The translations under genes were made by a program, and so were the position numbers. Under the pieces are notes generated by a model, which saw only the letters and a list, made by a program, of their open reading frames with translations, was not told where the DNA came from and did not search any database. From assembly GCA_002348095.1 (NCBI GenBank), contig DDYT01000065.1, forward strand, positions 102,304 through 166,303: a DNA stretch of 64,000 nt. The letters are read 5' to 3'. Positions 11,290 to 22,133 of the stretch are shown one piece after another; the first letter of the stretch is position 1, and every line of letters starts with the position of its first letter. This DNA is from Erysipelotrichaceae bacterium UBA2227. Lineage in GTDB: Bacteria; Bacillota_I; Bacilli_A; Erysipelotrichales; Erysipelotrichaceae.

Positions 11290-13731
11290 ATGGAAGATTA
11301 CAGCGGTCAAAAAATCAGACAAGTCAATATAACTTCAGAAATGAAGACCTCTTTTCTTGATTATGCTATGTCTGTTATCGTTGCAAGGGCATTGCCGGAT
11401 GTAAGAGACGGTCTGAAGCCGGTTCATCGTCGTATTTTATATGCTATGAATGATTTAGGAATGCATAGTGATAAACCATTTAAGAAATCAGCACGTATCG
11501 TGGGAGAAGTTATCGGTAAATATCATCCGCACGGAGACGTAGCTGTGTATGACACCATGGTGCGTATGGCTCAGGATTTTTCCTATCGTTATATGCTGAT
11601 TGATGGTCATGGGAACTTCGGTTCGATTGATGGTGATGGAGCTGCGGCCATGCGATATACGGAAGCCCGTATGTCAAAAATCTCAATGGAGTTGCTTCGA
11701 GACATTCAAAAGGATACGATTGATTTTATGGATAATTACGATGGCGAAGAAAAGGAACCGGTTGTATTGCCGGCTCATTTCCCTAATTTACTCGTCAATG
11801 GAACTACAGGCATTGCTGTCGGAATGGCCACCAATATACCTCCGCATCATTTAGGGGAAACGATTGATGCAGCTATTGCAATTATGGATGACCCTGACAT
11901 TTCCGTCGTTGATCTCATGGAGATCATCAAAGGGCCTGATTTCCCGACAGGTGCTTATATTTTGGGAAGGTCCGGCATAAAGCAAGCTTATGAAACCGGT
12001 CGGGGATCAATCAGCGTACGAGCAAAGATCGACACAGTTGAAATGGCCAACGGTAAAAAACAGCTGGTTGTTTCTGAAATTCCTTATCAGGTAAATAAAG
12101 CGAATTTGGTTGAAAAAATCGCACAGTTGGTTCGAGATAAACTTATTGAAGGAATCACTGATCTTCGTGATGAGTCCAATCGGGATGGAATACGAGTCGT
12201 GATTGAACTGCGGAGAGATGTACAGAGCGAAGTAATTTTGAACCAATTATACCGGATGACCGCCTTACAGACGACATTTGGTGTCAATATGCTGGCTCTG
12301 GTGGACAATGCACCGAAACAATTGTCAATCAAAGAGGTCTTAAATCACTATATCGACCATCAAGTGGATGTATTGATTCGCAGAACTAACTTTGATTTGA
12401 ATCGGGCTAAAGACCGTGCACATATTTTGGAAGGATTGCGCATCGCTTTGGATTATATTGATGAAGTCATCGCTATCATTCGATCTTCGAAGGACGATTC
12501 ATCGGCGATGAATGCCCTGATTGAGCGCTTTGGACTTACCGAAATACAGGCCAGAGCGATTTTAGATATGCGTTTGCGCCGTTTGACAGGATTGGAACGC
12601 TCGAAAATCGAAGAAGAGTATTCGCAGTTGTTATCTGCGATAGCTGATTATGAGGACATTCTTGCTAATCACTGGCGGATCATGGCTATTATCAAAGATG
12701 AACTGGTTGAAGTAAAAACGCGATTTAAGGATTTGCGTAGAACAGAAATTATTGAAGCGGATTTAGACATGCAAGACGAAGATCTGATTCCCGTTGAGGA
12801 TGTGGTGATCGCTATGACGCTTAACGGATACATCAAACGTACAACGATTGATACTTTCCATGTTCAGAATCGAGGCGGGAAAGGTGTTAAGGGAATGGCG
12901 ACGCATTCTGACGATGTTGTCGATCAGTTCATAACGATGTCTACCCATGATTATCTACTGCTATTTACCAATTTCGGTAAGGTTTACCGAATTAAGGGGT
13001 ATCGAGTCCCACAGGCAAGTCGAGTCGCAAAAGGGATTCCTGTGGTTAATTTACTGAATTTGGAAAAAGACGAGAAAGTCAAAGCTATGTCAGCGGTCAG
13101 TACGGATTCCGACAATGCATATTTCGTTTTTGCAACTAAAGAAGGATTGATTAAAAGAGTTGCTGTTTCTGAATTCGAGTCTATCCGTCAAAGCGGCAAA
13201 ATAGCAATTTCGCTTCGCGAAGGTGATGAGTTGATTTCTGTCAAGCAGACGACCGGAGATGACGAAATTATTATTGCCGGCGCAAACGGGAAAGCTGTCC
13301 GTTTTCATGAAAATGATGTCCGGCCAATGGGAAGAAACGCTTCCGGTGTACGTGGTTTTAATGTAGATGGTAGCGAAGTCATTGGAATGACCACCGATAA
13401 GGAAGGCAGTTATATATTAGCTGTTACTCAAGGCGGATATGGCAAAAAATCAGATAGAGAAGATTACCGTTTAACTAATCGTGGAGCTAAAGGTGTTAAA
13501 ACGATCAATATCACTGAGAAAAACGGCCCTCTGGTATCGATGAGGGCGGTATATGGAAATGAAGAGTTGTTGATCGTTACGGATGAAGGCACAGTGATCA
13601 GGATATCATTAAACAATGTGGGTACATATGGTCGTAATACTCAAGGGGTCAAGTTGATTCAATTGGGTGAGGGGCACAGCGTTTCTTCAGTTGCGGTCAT
13701 TCCTACAGATGAAGTTGAAAGTGTCGAGTAA
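11290..13731 (+). CDS. gyrA: DNA gyrase subunit A
   Basis: GyrA is the DNA cleavage/rejoining subunit. The catalytic Tyr lies in [10 protein letters not shown] (Tyr about residue 123), and the C-terminal beta-pinwheel carries a GyrA box QNRGGKG, which distinguishes it from ParC. At 813 residues the length is normal. In the quinolone-resistance region the sequence reads [10 protein letters not shown]. The position equivalent to E. coli Ser83 is Val84, while the acidic Asp (E. coli Asp87) is kept. The start has an AGAAGGAGG site. Confidence 0.97.
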   Translation: MEDYSGQKIRQVNITSEMKTSFLDYAMSVIVARALPDVRDGLKPVHRRILYAMNDLGMHSDKPFKKSARIVGEVIGKYHPHGDVAVYDTMVRMAQDFSYRYMLIDGHGNFGSIDGDGAAAMRYTEARMSKISMELLRDIQKDTIDFMDNYDGEEKEPVVLPAHFPNLLVNGTTGIAVGMATNIPPHHLGETIDAAIAIMDDPDISVVDLMEIIKGPDFPTGAYILGRSGIKQAYETGRGSISVRAKIDTVEMANGKKQLVVSEIPYQVNKANLVEKIAQLVRDKLIEGITDLRDESNRDGIRVVIELRRDVQSEVILNQLYRMTALQTTFGVNMLALVDNAPKQLSIKEVLNHYIDHQVDVLIRRTNFDLNRAKDRAHILEGLRIALDYIDEVIAIIRSSKDDSSAMNALIERFGLTEIQARAILDMRLRRLTGLERSKIEEEYSQLLSAIADYEDILANHWRIMAIIKDELVEVKTRFKDLRRTEIIEADLDMQDEDLIPVEDVVIAMTLNGYIKRTTIDTFHVQNRGGKGVKGMATHSDDVVDQFITMSTHDYLLLFTNFGKVYRIKGYRVPQASRVAKGIPVVNLLNLEKDEKVKAMSAVSTDSDNAYFVFATKEGLIKRVAVSEFESIRQSGKIAISLREGDELISVKQTTGDDEIIIAGANGKAVRFHENDVRPMGRNASGVRGFNVDGSEVIGMTTDKEGSYILAVTQGGYGKKSDREDYRLTNRGAKGVKTINITEKNGPLVSMRAVYGNEELLIVTDEGTVIRISLNNVGTYGRNTQGVKLIQLGEGHSVSSVAVIPTDEVESVE

Positions 13732-13746
13732 TTAGAATTATCAGAA

Positions 13747-13780
13747 TGGCGGGTTCAAGTGAGCCCGCCATTGTTTTTGT
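13747..13780 (+). terminator. Terminator after gyrA, shared with a convergent gene end
   Basis: Stem TGGCGGGTTC-aagt-GAGCCCGCCA (one G-T pair) followed by TTGTTTTTG. The stop codon of the convergent EamA gene (13755-13757) lies within the stem. Confidence 0.85.
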
Positions 13781-14609
13781 AGTTTTCAGATGTTTTGTTA
13801 ACATTATACAAAGCAATCGTAATCAGTACAATCATACCTCCTATCAGTGAAAGGACACCCGGAATTTCCCCAATTACCAGAAATACCCAGATTGGGTTTA
13901 GAATCGGTTCAATCGTTGCAATGATGGAACTTTTTACAGCTTTTGTTTTTTTAATGCCTAACGAAAACAGAATATAGGGAATACCAAGTTGAAATGTTCC
14001 CATCAAAAGTATTACAATCCAGTTTGTTTGGTTAAACGTCAGGAAGTTTCTATCGAAAAAGAGAAACGGAACCAGAAAGACGCTAAACAGATTTCCTAAT
14101 AAGGAAGCATCCATGGGATTAGCTTTGGGCAGTCTGTTTGCGAAGAAAACACCAGCGAAGCTAACCCCTGACAATAAACCGACAAAATCACCTAACCAAT
14201 ATCCGGTTTGCAGACGATCGATAAAAAACAGAGAAATGCCGAAAATTGTTAAAATGACTGCAATCAAATCTTTGCTTGATGGCCGAGTTTTCTCGAAAAC
14301 CATCGAAAAAATCAATATAAATACGGGCGCGGAGTATTGTAATACGATGGCGTTAGCAGATGTCGTTAATTTATTAGCCAACATAAATAAGGTGGTTGTC
14401 AATGTTAATGAGACAGCAGACAATACAGTGGATTTCGAGAATGAGATTCGAGTTTTCCCGCGATACAAGAGTATAACAAAAAATGCGATCAAACCCCGGA
14501 TACATGCGATCGTAAAAGCGTTCCATGTCAAAACCTTGGCCGCAAGTCCGCCAAAACTCCACATGACAGCAGCAACGAATATTAAGAATGATCCATCTTT
14601 TTCTTTCAT
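13755..14609 (-). CDS. EamA/DMT-family transporter
   Basis: This inner-membrane protein of the drug/metabolite transporter superfamily has 284 residues and about ten predicted membrane helices in two EamA repeats, split near residue 140. Recognisable features are the first helix (FVAAVMWSFGGLAAK), the end of repeat 1 (TTSANAIVLQYSAPVF) and the equivalent in repeat 2 (TKAVKSSIIATIEPILNPIW). The substrate cannot be told from sequence. It runs against the replication direction and is convergent with gyrA. No operon partner is seen. Confidence 0.85.
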   Translation of the reverse strand: MKEKDGSFLIFVAAVMWSFGGLAAKVLTWNAFTIACIRGLIAFFVILLYRGKTRISFSKSTVLSAVSLTLTTTLFMLANKLTTSANAIVLQYSAPVFILIFSMVFEKTRPSSKDLIAVILTIFGISLFFIDRLQTGYWLGDFVGLLSGVSFAGVFFANRLPKANPMDASLLGNLFSVFLVPFLFFDRNFLTFNQTNWIVILLMGTFQLGIPYILFSLGIKKTKAVKSSIIATIEPILNPIWVFLVIGEIPGVLSLIGGMIVLITIALYNVNKTSENYKNNGGLT

Positions 14610-14741
14610 GTGAAGTCTCCCGGCCGTGGCTTATGCATGCTATTTTACACTATGCGGAAAGAGTTGAACATATATTTTTTCAATATTGTATTGGCTATCT
14701 GATTGTGCGAAAATTATGACAGTGAATTTATGGGTGAGAAA

Positions 14742-15305
14742 ATGTCAAAACTCTATTACAGCCGAATCGAAGATAGAACCACTCTGAACAGCGCACATTT
14801 TCATATTCGTTGTCACTTGAGTGAAATCGAGAGCGTTCTATCAGTGACTGCAAAAGACAATGATTTTGTTCTTTCAGTATTTAAAGATAGTCTCAATGGG
14901 AATTATTTTGTATGTGAACGGATTGAAAACGGATTAATTTCTGCGTTAAAAAACCGAGTCATAATAATTAACGAGTTTTACTGTTTGGGCATAGTACGAA
15001 CCCCATTGAATTGGCTGGATGGTATAATGATGCACAATCTTGGATCACCAGAGCAATCTTCAGTATATGATTTGTACGATTACCTAATGTCGATCAACCA
15101 GGCAGGAAAACTGACGATTTATTACTATCCCCAAAGGCCTGATACAATCCCGCAAGACGACCAGGATTTGATTGATCGTGCGATTATACAATTCCGTTTG
15201 TATGGATCAACGATTTTGAATGATTTATTACAGTTTCATCCGCATCTCTTTGAAAGAGTCATAAACGGTATCAAGTCTGAAAACTTCAAGGAGTACAGTA
15301 TCTAA
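14742..15305 (+). CDS. Protein of unknown function upstream of the serS leader
   Basis: I do not recognise this protein (187 residues from ATG 14742). It is soluble, with no signal peptide or membrane helix, mixed alpha/beta, and slightly acidic. The middle, NRVIIINEFYCLGIVRTPLN, resembles a beta-strand core, and the C-terminal third looks helical. In-frame starts at 14703 and 14730 are possible; 14742 (MSKLYYSRIED) has GGTGAG close upstream but the choice is weak. It stands alone between the EamA gene and the T-box promoter. Confidence 0.65.
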   Translation: MSKLYYSRIEDRTTLNSAHFHIRCHLSEIESVLSVTAKDNDFVLSVFKDSLNGNYFVCERIENGLISALKNRVIIINEFYCLGIVRTPLNWLDGIMMHNLGSPEQSSVYDLYDYLMSINQAGKLTIYYYPQRPDTIPQDDQDLIDRAIIQFRLYGSTILNDLLQFHPHLFERVINGIKSENFKEYSI

Positions 15306-15310
15306 TCATG

Positions 15311-15339
15311 TTGACAACACAAACAACCACTATTAGAAT
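15311..15339 (+). promoter_or_regulatory. serS T-box promoter
   Basis: TTGACA (15311-15316), 17 nt spacer, TAGAAT (15334-15339). It would start the transcript near 15346, at the beginning of the T-box leader. Confidence 0.8.
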
Positions 15340-15345
15340 ATACCT

Positions 15346-16869
<1,524 letters not shown>

Positions 16870-16875
16870 AAACAT

Positions 16876-16962
16876 GCTATCACAACGTTACCTACTGAAC
16901 CAGGTCAGGGTCGGAAGACAGCAGCCTTAATGTGGCTCTGACGTGTGTGATAGCTTTTATTT
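16876..16962 (+). ncRNA. ffs: Signal recognition particle RNA (small bacterial type)
   Basis: The terminal stem GCTATCACA (16876-16884) pairs with TGTGATAGC (16946-16954). The apical part carries the universally conserved SRP domain IV: CCAGGTCAGG, then a GGAAG tetraloop region and ACAGCAGCC. A T-rich tail TTTTATTTT ends the transcript. It partners with Ffh in membrane targeting. The serS-ffs-tadA-dnaX order resembles other Firmicutes. Confidence 0.93.
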
Positions 16963-16977
16963 TATATAAGGAGATCT

Positions 16978-17436
16978 ATGGACGACAAAAATTATATGGA
17001 TTTGGCAATAAATGAAGCAAAAAAGGCGCTTTTAAATAATGAAGTCCCGATTGGGTGTGTCATCATTTTCAATAACGAGGTCATTGCTGCGGATTACAAC
17101 CGAAAAGAGCAACTCCAAAGTGCGACAGCTCACGCTGAAATCTTGGCTATTGAACAAGCATGTAAATTACTGAAATCTTGGCGTTTGGACGAATGCACAC
17201 TGTATGTAACGCTTGAACCTTGTCCGATGTGTGCAGGCGCTATCTTTCAATCGCGAATTAAGAGGGTGGTTTTTGGTGCTTTTGATCCAAAAGGAGGTGC
17301 TTACGGCTCAAATTTTGATATAAATGCCGTACCTCGTTTGAATCACTATCCATTGGTTACAAGCGGGGTTAGAAAAGAACAATGCAGTGAGTTGCTGTTG
17401 GACTTTTTTAAAGAGAAAAGACAAAAAAACTGGTGA
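16978..17436 (+). CDS. tadA: tRNA adenosine(34) deaminase
   Basis: TadA converts A34 to inosine in tRNA-Arg(ACG). The 152-residue protein shows the zinc-dependent deaminase motifs HAEILAI (zinc His, catalytic Glu) and PCPMCAGAI (two zinc Cys) at family-typical positions. An AAGGAGAT site precedes ATG 16978. A terminator follows. Confidence 0.94.
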   Translation: MDDKNYMDLAINEAKKALLNNEVPIGCVIIFNNEVIAADYNRKEQLQSATAHAEILAIEQACKLLKSWRLDECTLYVTLEPCPMCAGAIFQSRIKRVVFGAFDPKGGAYGSNFDINAVPRLNHYPLVTSGVRKEQCSELLLDFFKEKRQKNW

Positions 17437-17442
17437 AAACTC

Positions 17443-17468
17443 AAGAGGATATACTGCCTCTTTTCTTT
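17443..17468 (+). terminator. Terminator after tadA
   Basis: AAGAGG (17443-17448), an 8-nt loop, CCTCTTTTCTTT. A short hairpin with a T-run after the tadA stop. Confidence 0.6.
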
Positions 17469-17537
17469 ATATGTAATATAAAAGGCTAAGGTTATGGTAT
17501 AATAAATAAGACAACATTTATAGGTAAAGGAGTCTTT

Positions 17538-18002
17538 ATGGAAGTAATTTCAGTAAGAAATCATCCTGAAACAGCGGATTCCGCGATAAAATACATACAG
17601 TCTAAATGGGCCAGCGAACATAGCATGCCTGTATATCAAGACTGCATTATGCATTCGTTAAACACAAGCTCACCGCTTCCTCAATGGTACTTGCTAAAAG
17701 ATCAATCAGGAATCATTGGTTGTGCAGGTTTAGTAACAAATGATTTCATCAGTCGCATGGATTTGTATCCATGGATTTGTGCGCTTTACATCGAAAAAAC
17801 ACATCGCGGTAAAAATCTAGGTAAGCAATTGATTGATGCTGCTGTCTTTGATGCCAAAGCAGGAGGGTTTCCGTATTGTTATTTATGCACCGATCATCAA
17901 GGCTATTATGAAAAATTCGGATTCGAGGAAATCGGAATAGGCTATCATCCGTGGGGGGAGACATCGAAAATTTATCGGATATCGACGGATATCGAATACT
18001 GA
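17538..18002 (+). CDS. GNAT-family N-acetyltransferase
   Basis: This is a 154-residue acetyl-CoA-dependent acyltransferase of unknown substrate. The acetyl-CoA-binding motif A appears as ALYIEKTHRGKNLGKQLIDA (about residues 76-95), followed by the C-terminal YYEKFGFEEIGIG typical of GNAT folds. It sits between tadA and dnaX with its own promoter-like GGTATAATAAAT upstream and an AAAGGAG site. It is an insertion relative to the usual tadA-dnaX neighbourhood. Confidence 0.85.
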   Translation: MEVISVRNHPETADSAIKYIQSKWASEHSMPVYQDCIMHSLNTSSPLPQWYLLKDQSGIIGCAGLVTNDFISRMDLYPWICALYIEKTHRGKNLGKQLIDAAVFDAKAGGFPYCYLCTDHQGYYEKFGFEEIGIGYHPWGETSKIYRISTDIEY

Positions 18003-18024
18003 TGAAAGATATTGAATTTGATGT

Positions 18025-18051
18025 TTGTGCGAATCCCTGATTTGGTATAAT
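18025..18051 (+). promoter_or_regulatory. Probable dnaX promoter
   Basis: TATAAT at 18046-18051 with a weak -35 (TTGTGC at 18025, 15 nt; or TTGATG at 18018). It reads into dnaX at 18073. Confidence 0.5.
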
Positions 18052-18072
18052 AACAAGGAAAGAAGGTTCATT

Positions 18073-19857
18073 ATGGCATATAAGGCATTATATCGTACAT
18101 ATCGACCGACATCTTTCGAGAAGGTCGTTGGTCAGCAACATATTGTAAAAACTCTGCAAAATGCAGTTTTAAAGCATAAAATTGCTCATGCTTATCTTTT
18201 TTGCGGCCCTAGAGGGACAGGGAAGACGACTGTAGCGAAGTTAATGGCGAAAGCTGTCAACTGCCCGGATACAGAGAAAGCCCCTTGCAATGTGTGTGAC
18301 AGCTGCCTGTCGATACAGGCAGGTACGCACCCGGATATAATTGAAATCGATGCTGCCAGTAATAATGGCGTTGACGAGATCCGTGATCTGATAGAAAAGG
18401 TCAAATATTCTCCGATTGAGGGGAAATACAAAGTATACATCATCGATGAGGTACATATGCTCTCCCAGGGAGCTTTTAATGCTCTTCTGAAAACACTGGA
18501 AGAACCCCCGGCCCATGTCATATTTATTTTGGCTACAACAGAGCCTCACAAAGTAATTCCGACGATTATCAGCCGTTGCCAACGATTTGATTTTACGAAG
18601 GTTGCTCAGTCTGAAATTGGTGCCCGGGTTCGTGAAGTGTTGGATTTGGAAAAAATTAAGTATGAAGACGGTGTAATTCGCTTGATCAGCCAACTTGCAG
18701 AAGGTGGTTTAAGAGATGCGTTGAGCATCTTGGAACAATGTATAGCATATGCCCAAAATGATTTGCGCGTTCAACATGTACATGATATCTACGGCATTAC
18801 AACCGTTAGTGAAAAAATTGATCTTCTTGATGCGGTGTTTTCAAAAAATGTCGTCGCAATACTGGATAATGTCCGTTTCATCAGCGAAAAAAGTTTCGAT
18901 ATCAAACGGTTGACATCGGATATGATTGATTTGCTTAAGGAATGCATCGTCTATCAGTACACAAGAGATGAGTCGCTGTTGCAAATTGCAACGTTAGACG
19001 AGGTTAAACACATACTTTCTAAAAAAAATGCGGATCATCTTCTGAAAATGATCGATATTTTCATCGAAACCATGGATAAATATCGAAATGCTTCGAATAT
19101 CCACTCGTATTTTGAGGTTGCTTTGCTCAAGACGATGGCTATGGGGAATGAACCGGCTGTCATGGAGATTCAAAAGCCGACGATTGCACCAGTGGTAAAG
19201 ACAACAGATAAGGAACTAACAATAGTAAAAGACCATGAAGCAGTAGAACAGACTGACGAAAAAGCGGAAAAAACCGTTGAATCCGATCCGGATTTGAAAT
19301 CTAATCAGGACGAGATGCATCTTCAACCGGACATCAAAGAAAAACCTATTCAAAAAGTCGAAGAAGATGAACTGTTGCTTAGCGATTTCGATATCGTTCG
19401 TTTCATGGTGGCCGGTGATAAAGCAAAAAGGACCAATGAAGCTCCCTTATGGAATCGGTTAGACGAATACATCAATGAGATCGAATGGGCAAAGGTCGCA
19501 AGAATGATTGCTGACGGCAATGTGCTGGTGACCAATGACCAGTTTGTGGTCGTATCAATTCCTTATGAAGAAGTCGTAAAAGAAGTCAATTCTAAGTCGA
19601 ATGAAATTGCTTTGCGAAAATTAATGATTGAAATCGTAAAACAACCGCGAAAAGTTTTTGCCATCACCAAAGATCAAGAAGAGCGATCAATTGCTCTTTT
19701 CAGAGAGCTGTGGAGTTCGGGAAAACTGCCGGAACCTATGGTCATTCAACTGCAACCGCTTCAGAAAGCAAATAAAACGGAAGAGAGTGTCTCTGTTGAT
19801 CAGCGACTTGTCAGTTTGTTTGGTGAAGGCAATGTAGACTTCATCCATGAGGATTAA
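18073..19857 (+). CDS. dnaX: DNA polymerase III subunits gamma/tau
   Basis: DnaX is the AAA+ clamp-loader subunit. The 594-residue protein starts MAYKALYRTYRPTSFEKVVG, with Walker A GPRGTGKTT, a four-Cys zinc module (CPDTEKAPCNVCDSC), DEVHMLSQGAFNALLKTLEE and the sensor-1 SRCQRF. Residues about 375-430 form an acidic/lysine-rich linker, then a tau-like C-terminal domain. A frame opens at 18025, but ATG 18073 has AGAAGG upstream and matches the family. An A8 run near codon 317 lies too early to be the usual gamma-generating slippage site. recR follows after 2 nt. Confidence 0.96.
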   Translation: MAYKALYRTYRPTSFEKVVGQQHIVKTLQNAVLKHKIAHAYLFCGPRGTGKTTVAKLMAKAVNCPDTEKAPCNVCDSCLSIQAGTHPDIIEIDAASNNGVDEIRDLIEKVKYSPIEGKYKVYIIDEVHMLSQGAFNALLKTLEEPPAHVIFILATTEPHKVIPTIISRCQRFDFTKVAQSEIGARVREVLDLEKIKYEDGVIRLISQLAEGGLRDALSILEQCIAYAQNDLRVQHVHDIYGITTVSEKIDLLDAVFSKNVVAILDNVRFISEKSFDIKRLTSDMIDLLKECIVYQYTRDESLLQIATLDEVKHILSKKNADHLLKMIDIFIETMDKYRNASNIHSYFEVALLKTMAMGNEPAVMEIQKPTIAPVVKTTDKELTIVKDHEAVEQTDEKAEKTVESDPDLKSNQDEMHLQPDIKEKPIQKVEEDELLLSDFDIVRFMVAGDKAKRTNEAPLWNRLDEYINEIEWAKVARMIADGNVLVTNDQFVVVSIPYEEVVKEVNSKSNEIALRKLMIEIVKQPRKVFAITKDQEERSIALFRELWSSGKLPEPMVIQLQPLQKANKTEESVSVDQRLVSLFGEGNVDFIHED

Positions 19858-19859
19858 AT

Positions 19860-20450
19860 ATGTATCCGAAAATACTGATTCAGCTGATTGAAGAACTAAG
19901 GAAACTGCCTGGGGTCGGCGCAAAGACTGCTGAACGCTATGCTTTTGAGATTATACATAGAGATCATCAGGATATTGAAGCATTTGCGAAGGTTTTGCTT
20001 GATGTGAAAACCAAATTAAAAACATGTGTCGTGTGCGGCAATATTACAGAAGAACCAGTTTGCGGTATATGTAAGGATAAAAGTCGTGATCAGTCCGTAA
20101 TATGCGTGGTAAGTCATCCGAAAGACATCATTGCTATGGAAAAGACGAGGGAGTTTCACGGGGTCTATCATGTGTTGAATGGCGTAATTTCGACATTTAA
20201 GGGGATTTTACCGGAGGACATCAATGTTGAGTCACTGATCCAGCGGGTTGACGGGAGCGTTAATGAGGTAATCATTGCGACGGATCCTACAATTGAAGGG
20301 GAAACAACAGCTTTGTATATCGCTAAGAAACTTCAGATTAAGGAAGCAAATGTCACGAGACTGGCATCCGGGTTACCGATAGGCGGTCATTTGGATTATG
20401 CAGACGAGATGACATTGATAAAAGCTATGGAAGGCCGAAAGAAAATATAG
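19860..20450 (+). CDS. recR: Recombination protein RecR
   Basis: RecR works with RecO/RecF to load RecA on SSB-coated gaps. The 196-residue protein has an N-terminal helix-hairpin-helix (LRKLPGVGAKTAERYAF), a four-Cys zinc finger (CVVCGNITEEPVCGIC) and a TOPRIM domain including ATDPTIEGETTALYI and SGLPIGGHLDYAD. It starts 2 nt after dnaX. The small YbaB/EbfC gene often found between dnaX and recR is absent. Confidence 0.95.
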   Translation: MYPKILIQLIEELRKLPGVGAKTAERYAFEIIHRDHQDIEAFAKVLLDVKTKLKTCVVCGNITEEPVCGICKDKSRDQSVICVVSHPKDIIAMEKTREFHGVYHVLNGVISTFKGILPEDINVESLIQRVDGSVNEVIIATDPTIEGETTALYIAKKLQIKEANVTRLASGLPIGGHLDYADEMTLIKAMEGRKKI

Positions 20451-20458
20451 GAGGAGCC

Positions 20459-22123
20459 ATGAAAACAGATATCCAGATTGCTCAAGAAAATGTGATGGAA
20501 CCGATCGAGAGGATTGCAAGGAAGGCAAAGATTGACAGTGAGTATTTAGAACACTATGGCAAGTATAAGGCCAAAGTTGATCTGAAGATCATGGAATCAC
20601 TGACGAATCAAAGAGATGGCAAACTCATTTTGGTCACCTCAATCAATCCGACGAAAGCCGGAGAGGGAAAATCAACGACGACCGTCGGATTAGCCGATGG
20701 ACTTGCCAGACTGAATAAAATGGTTGTCGGGGCACTGCGAGAGCCTTCACTGGGGCCGGTCTTTGGTGTTAAAGGAGGTGCGACCGGTGGCGGAATGTCG
20801 CAGGTAGTGCCTATGGAAGATATTAATCTTCACTTTAATGGAGATATGCATGCGGTTACGACAGCAAATAATCTGATTAGCGCAGCCATCGATAATCACA
20901 TTTATCATGGGAATCTTTTGAATATTGATACAGACCATATCGTTTGGAAACGGTGTATGGATATGAATGATCGTGCACTGCGTCAGGTTAGGGTCGCGCT
21001 AGGTGATAAAAACGGCGTTGAACGCAAAGACGGATTTAATATTACCGTGGCTTCTGAGATTATGGCGATTCTATGTCTCTCTGCTTCATTGAATGATTTT
21101 CAGCAGCGTATTGAACGCTGTGTAGTTGCCTATAATAAAGAAAATAAGCCGATCACGGTCAAAGACTTGAGTGTCGGTGGCGCAGTAGCCATGATCATGA
21201 AAGAAGCTATTAAGCCCAATCTTGTTCAAACTCTGGAAAAAACACCGATCCTTATACATGGGGGACCGTTTGCCAATATTGCTCATGGATGCAACTCGAT
21301 TTTAGCGACAAAAATGGCACTAAAACTTGCTGATTATGTAGTTACGGAGTCGGGTTTTGGCGTCGATTTGGGTGCAGAAAAATTTATGGATATCAAGTGT
21401 CAAGTTGCGAAAATAGTTCCGAATGCTGTAGTTGTCGTTGCGACCGTCCGAGCATTGAAACTTCATGGCGGAATGCCGTATGAATCGCTAAAAGAAGAAA
21501 GCATTGAAAATCTCGCAAATGGTGTTGAGAATCTGGCTAAACATTTGGAAACAATCAGAAAATTCCGTGTTCCTTACGTAGTTGCTATCAATCGGTTTGT
21601 CAGTGATACGCAAGATGAGCTGGAGTGGCTGATGAACTGGTGTGAAACCCATGGACATGATGCCGTTATCAATGAATCTTGGGGGAAGGGCAGTGCCGGA
21701 GCTGAGGATTTAGCAAAAGCAGTAATCCTTGCCTGTGAACAGGAAAGCCATTTCAAACCGTTAGTTACGGAAGCAGACAGTGTTGAAGAGAAAATCGAGA
21801 GGATTTGCCGCGAAGTGTACGGAGCAAACGGCGTAATCTATTCCGAACGAGCAAAAGAACAATTGTCTCAACTGACCAATAACGGATGGAGTCATATTTC
21901 GGTGTGCATGGCGAAAAACCAGTACTCACTTACGGATGATCAGAAAAAACTGGGGCGTCCTCGTGACTTCCAGATACACATTTCAGAGTTGAGAATCAGT
22001 GCAGGGGCAGGATTTGTCGTTGCATTAACAGGAAGCGTTATGACTATGCCGGGATTACCCAAAGTGCCGGCTGCAAACCATATGGGAATTGATGAGAAGG
22101 GGAATATCTACGGATTATTCTAG
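20459..22123 (+). CDS. fhs: Formate--tetrahydrofolate ligase
   Basis: Fhs makes 10-formyl-THF from formate, THF and ATP. At 554 residues it has the normal length. It has the P-loop region TKAGEGKSTTTVGL, the LREPSLGPVFGVKGGATGGG motif, and the C-terminal MTMPGLPKVPAANHMGID. An AGGAGGAG ribosome site lies 8 nt after recR, so it is probably in the dnaX-recR transcript. FolD, the next step of the one-carbon pathway, is encoded at 39.8 kb. Confidence 0.96.
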   Translation: MKTDIQIAQENVMEPIERIARKAKIDSEYLEHYGKYKAKVDLKIMESLTNQRDGKLILVTSINPTKAGEGKSTTTVGLADGLARLNKMVVGALREPSLGPVFGVKGGATGGGMSQVVPMEDINLHFNGDMHAVTTANNLISAAIDNHIYHGNLLNIDTDHIVWKRCMDMNDRALRQVRVALGDKNGVERKDGFNITVASEIMAILCLSASLNDFQQRIERCVVAYNKENKPITVKDLSVGGAVAMIMKEAIKPNLVQTLEKTPILIHGGPFANIAHGCNSILATKMALKLADYVVTESGFGVDLGAEKFMDIKCQVAKIVPNAVVVVATVRALKLHGGMPYESLKEESIENLANGVENLAKHLETIRKFRVPYVVAINRFVSDTQDELEWLMNWCETHGHDAVINESWGKGSAGAEDLAKAVILACEQESHFKPLVTEADSVEEKIERICREVYGANGVIYSERAKEQLSQLTNNGWSHISVCMAKNQYSLTDDQKKLGRPRDFQIHISELRISAGAGFVVALTGSVMTMPGLPKVPAANHMGIDEKGNIYGLF

Positions 22124-22133
22124 CGGGTAAACC

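Noticed and set aside
14113..14613. A 166-codon plus-strand frame opposite the EamA gene
   Set aside because: Its composition mirrors the antisense of membrane helices and there is no ribosome site; the EamA frame has clear family features.
19019..19030. A8 run in dnaX as a programmed frameshift/slippage site for gamma
   Set aside because: It lies near codon 317 inside the clamp-loader collar region, too early to give a functional gamma, and no stimulatory hairpin or upstream Shine-Dalgarno-like element is evident.
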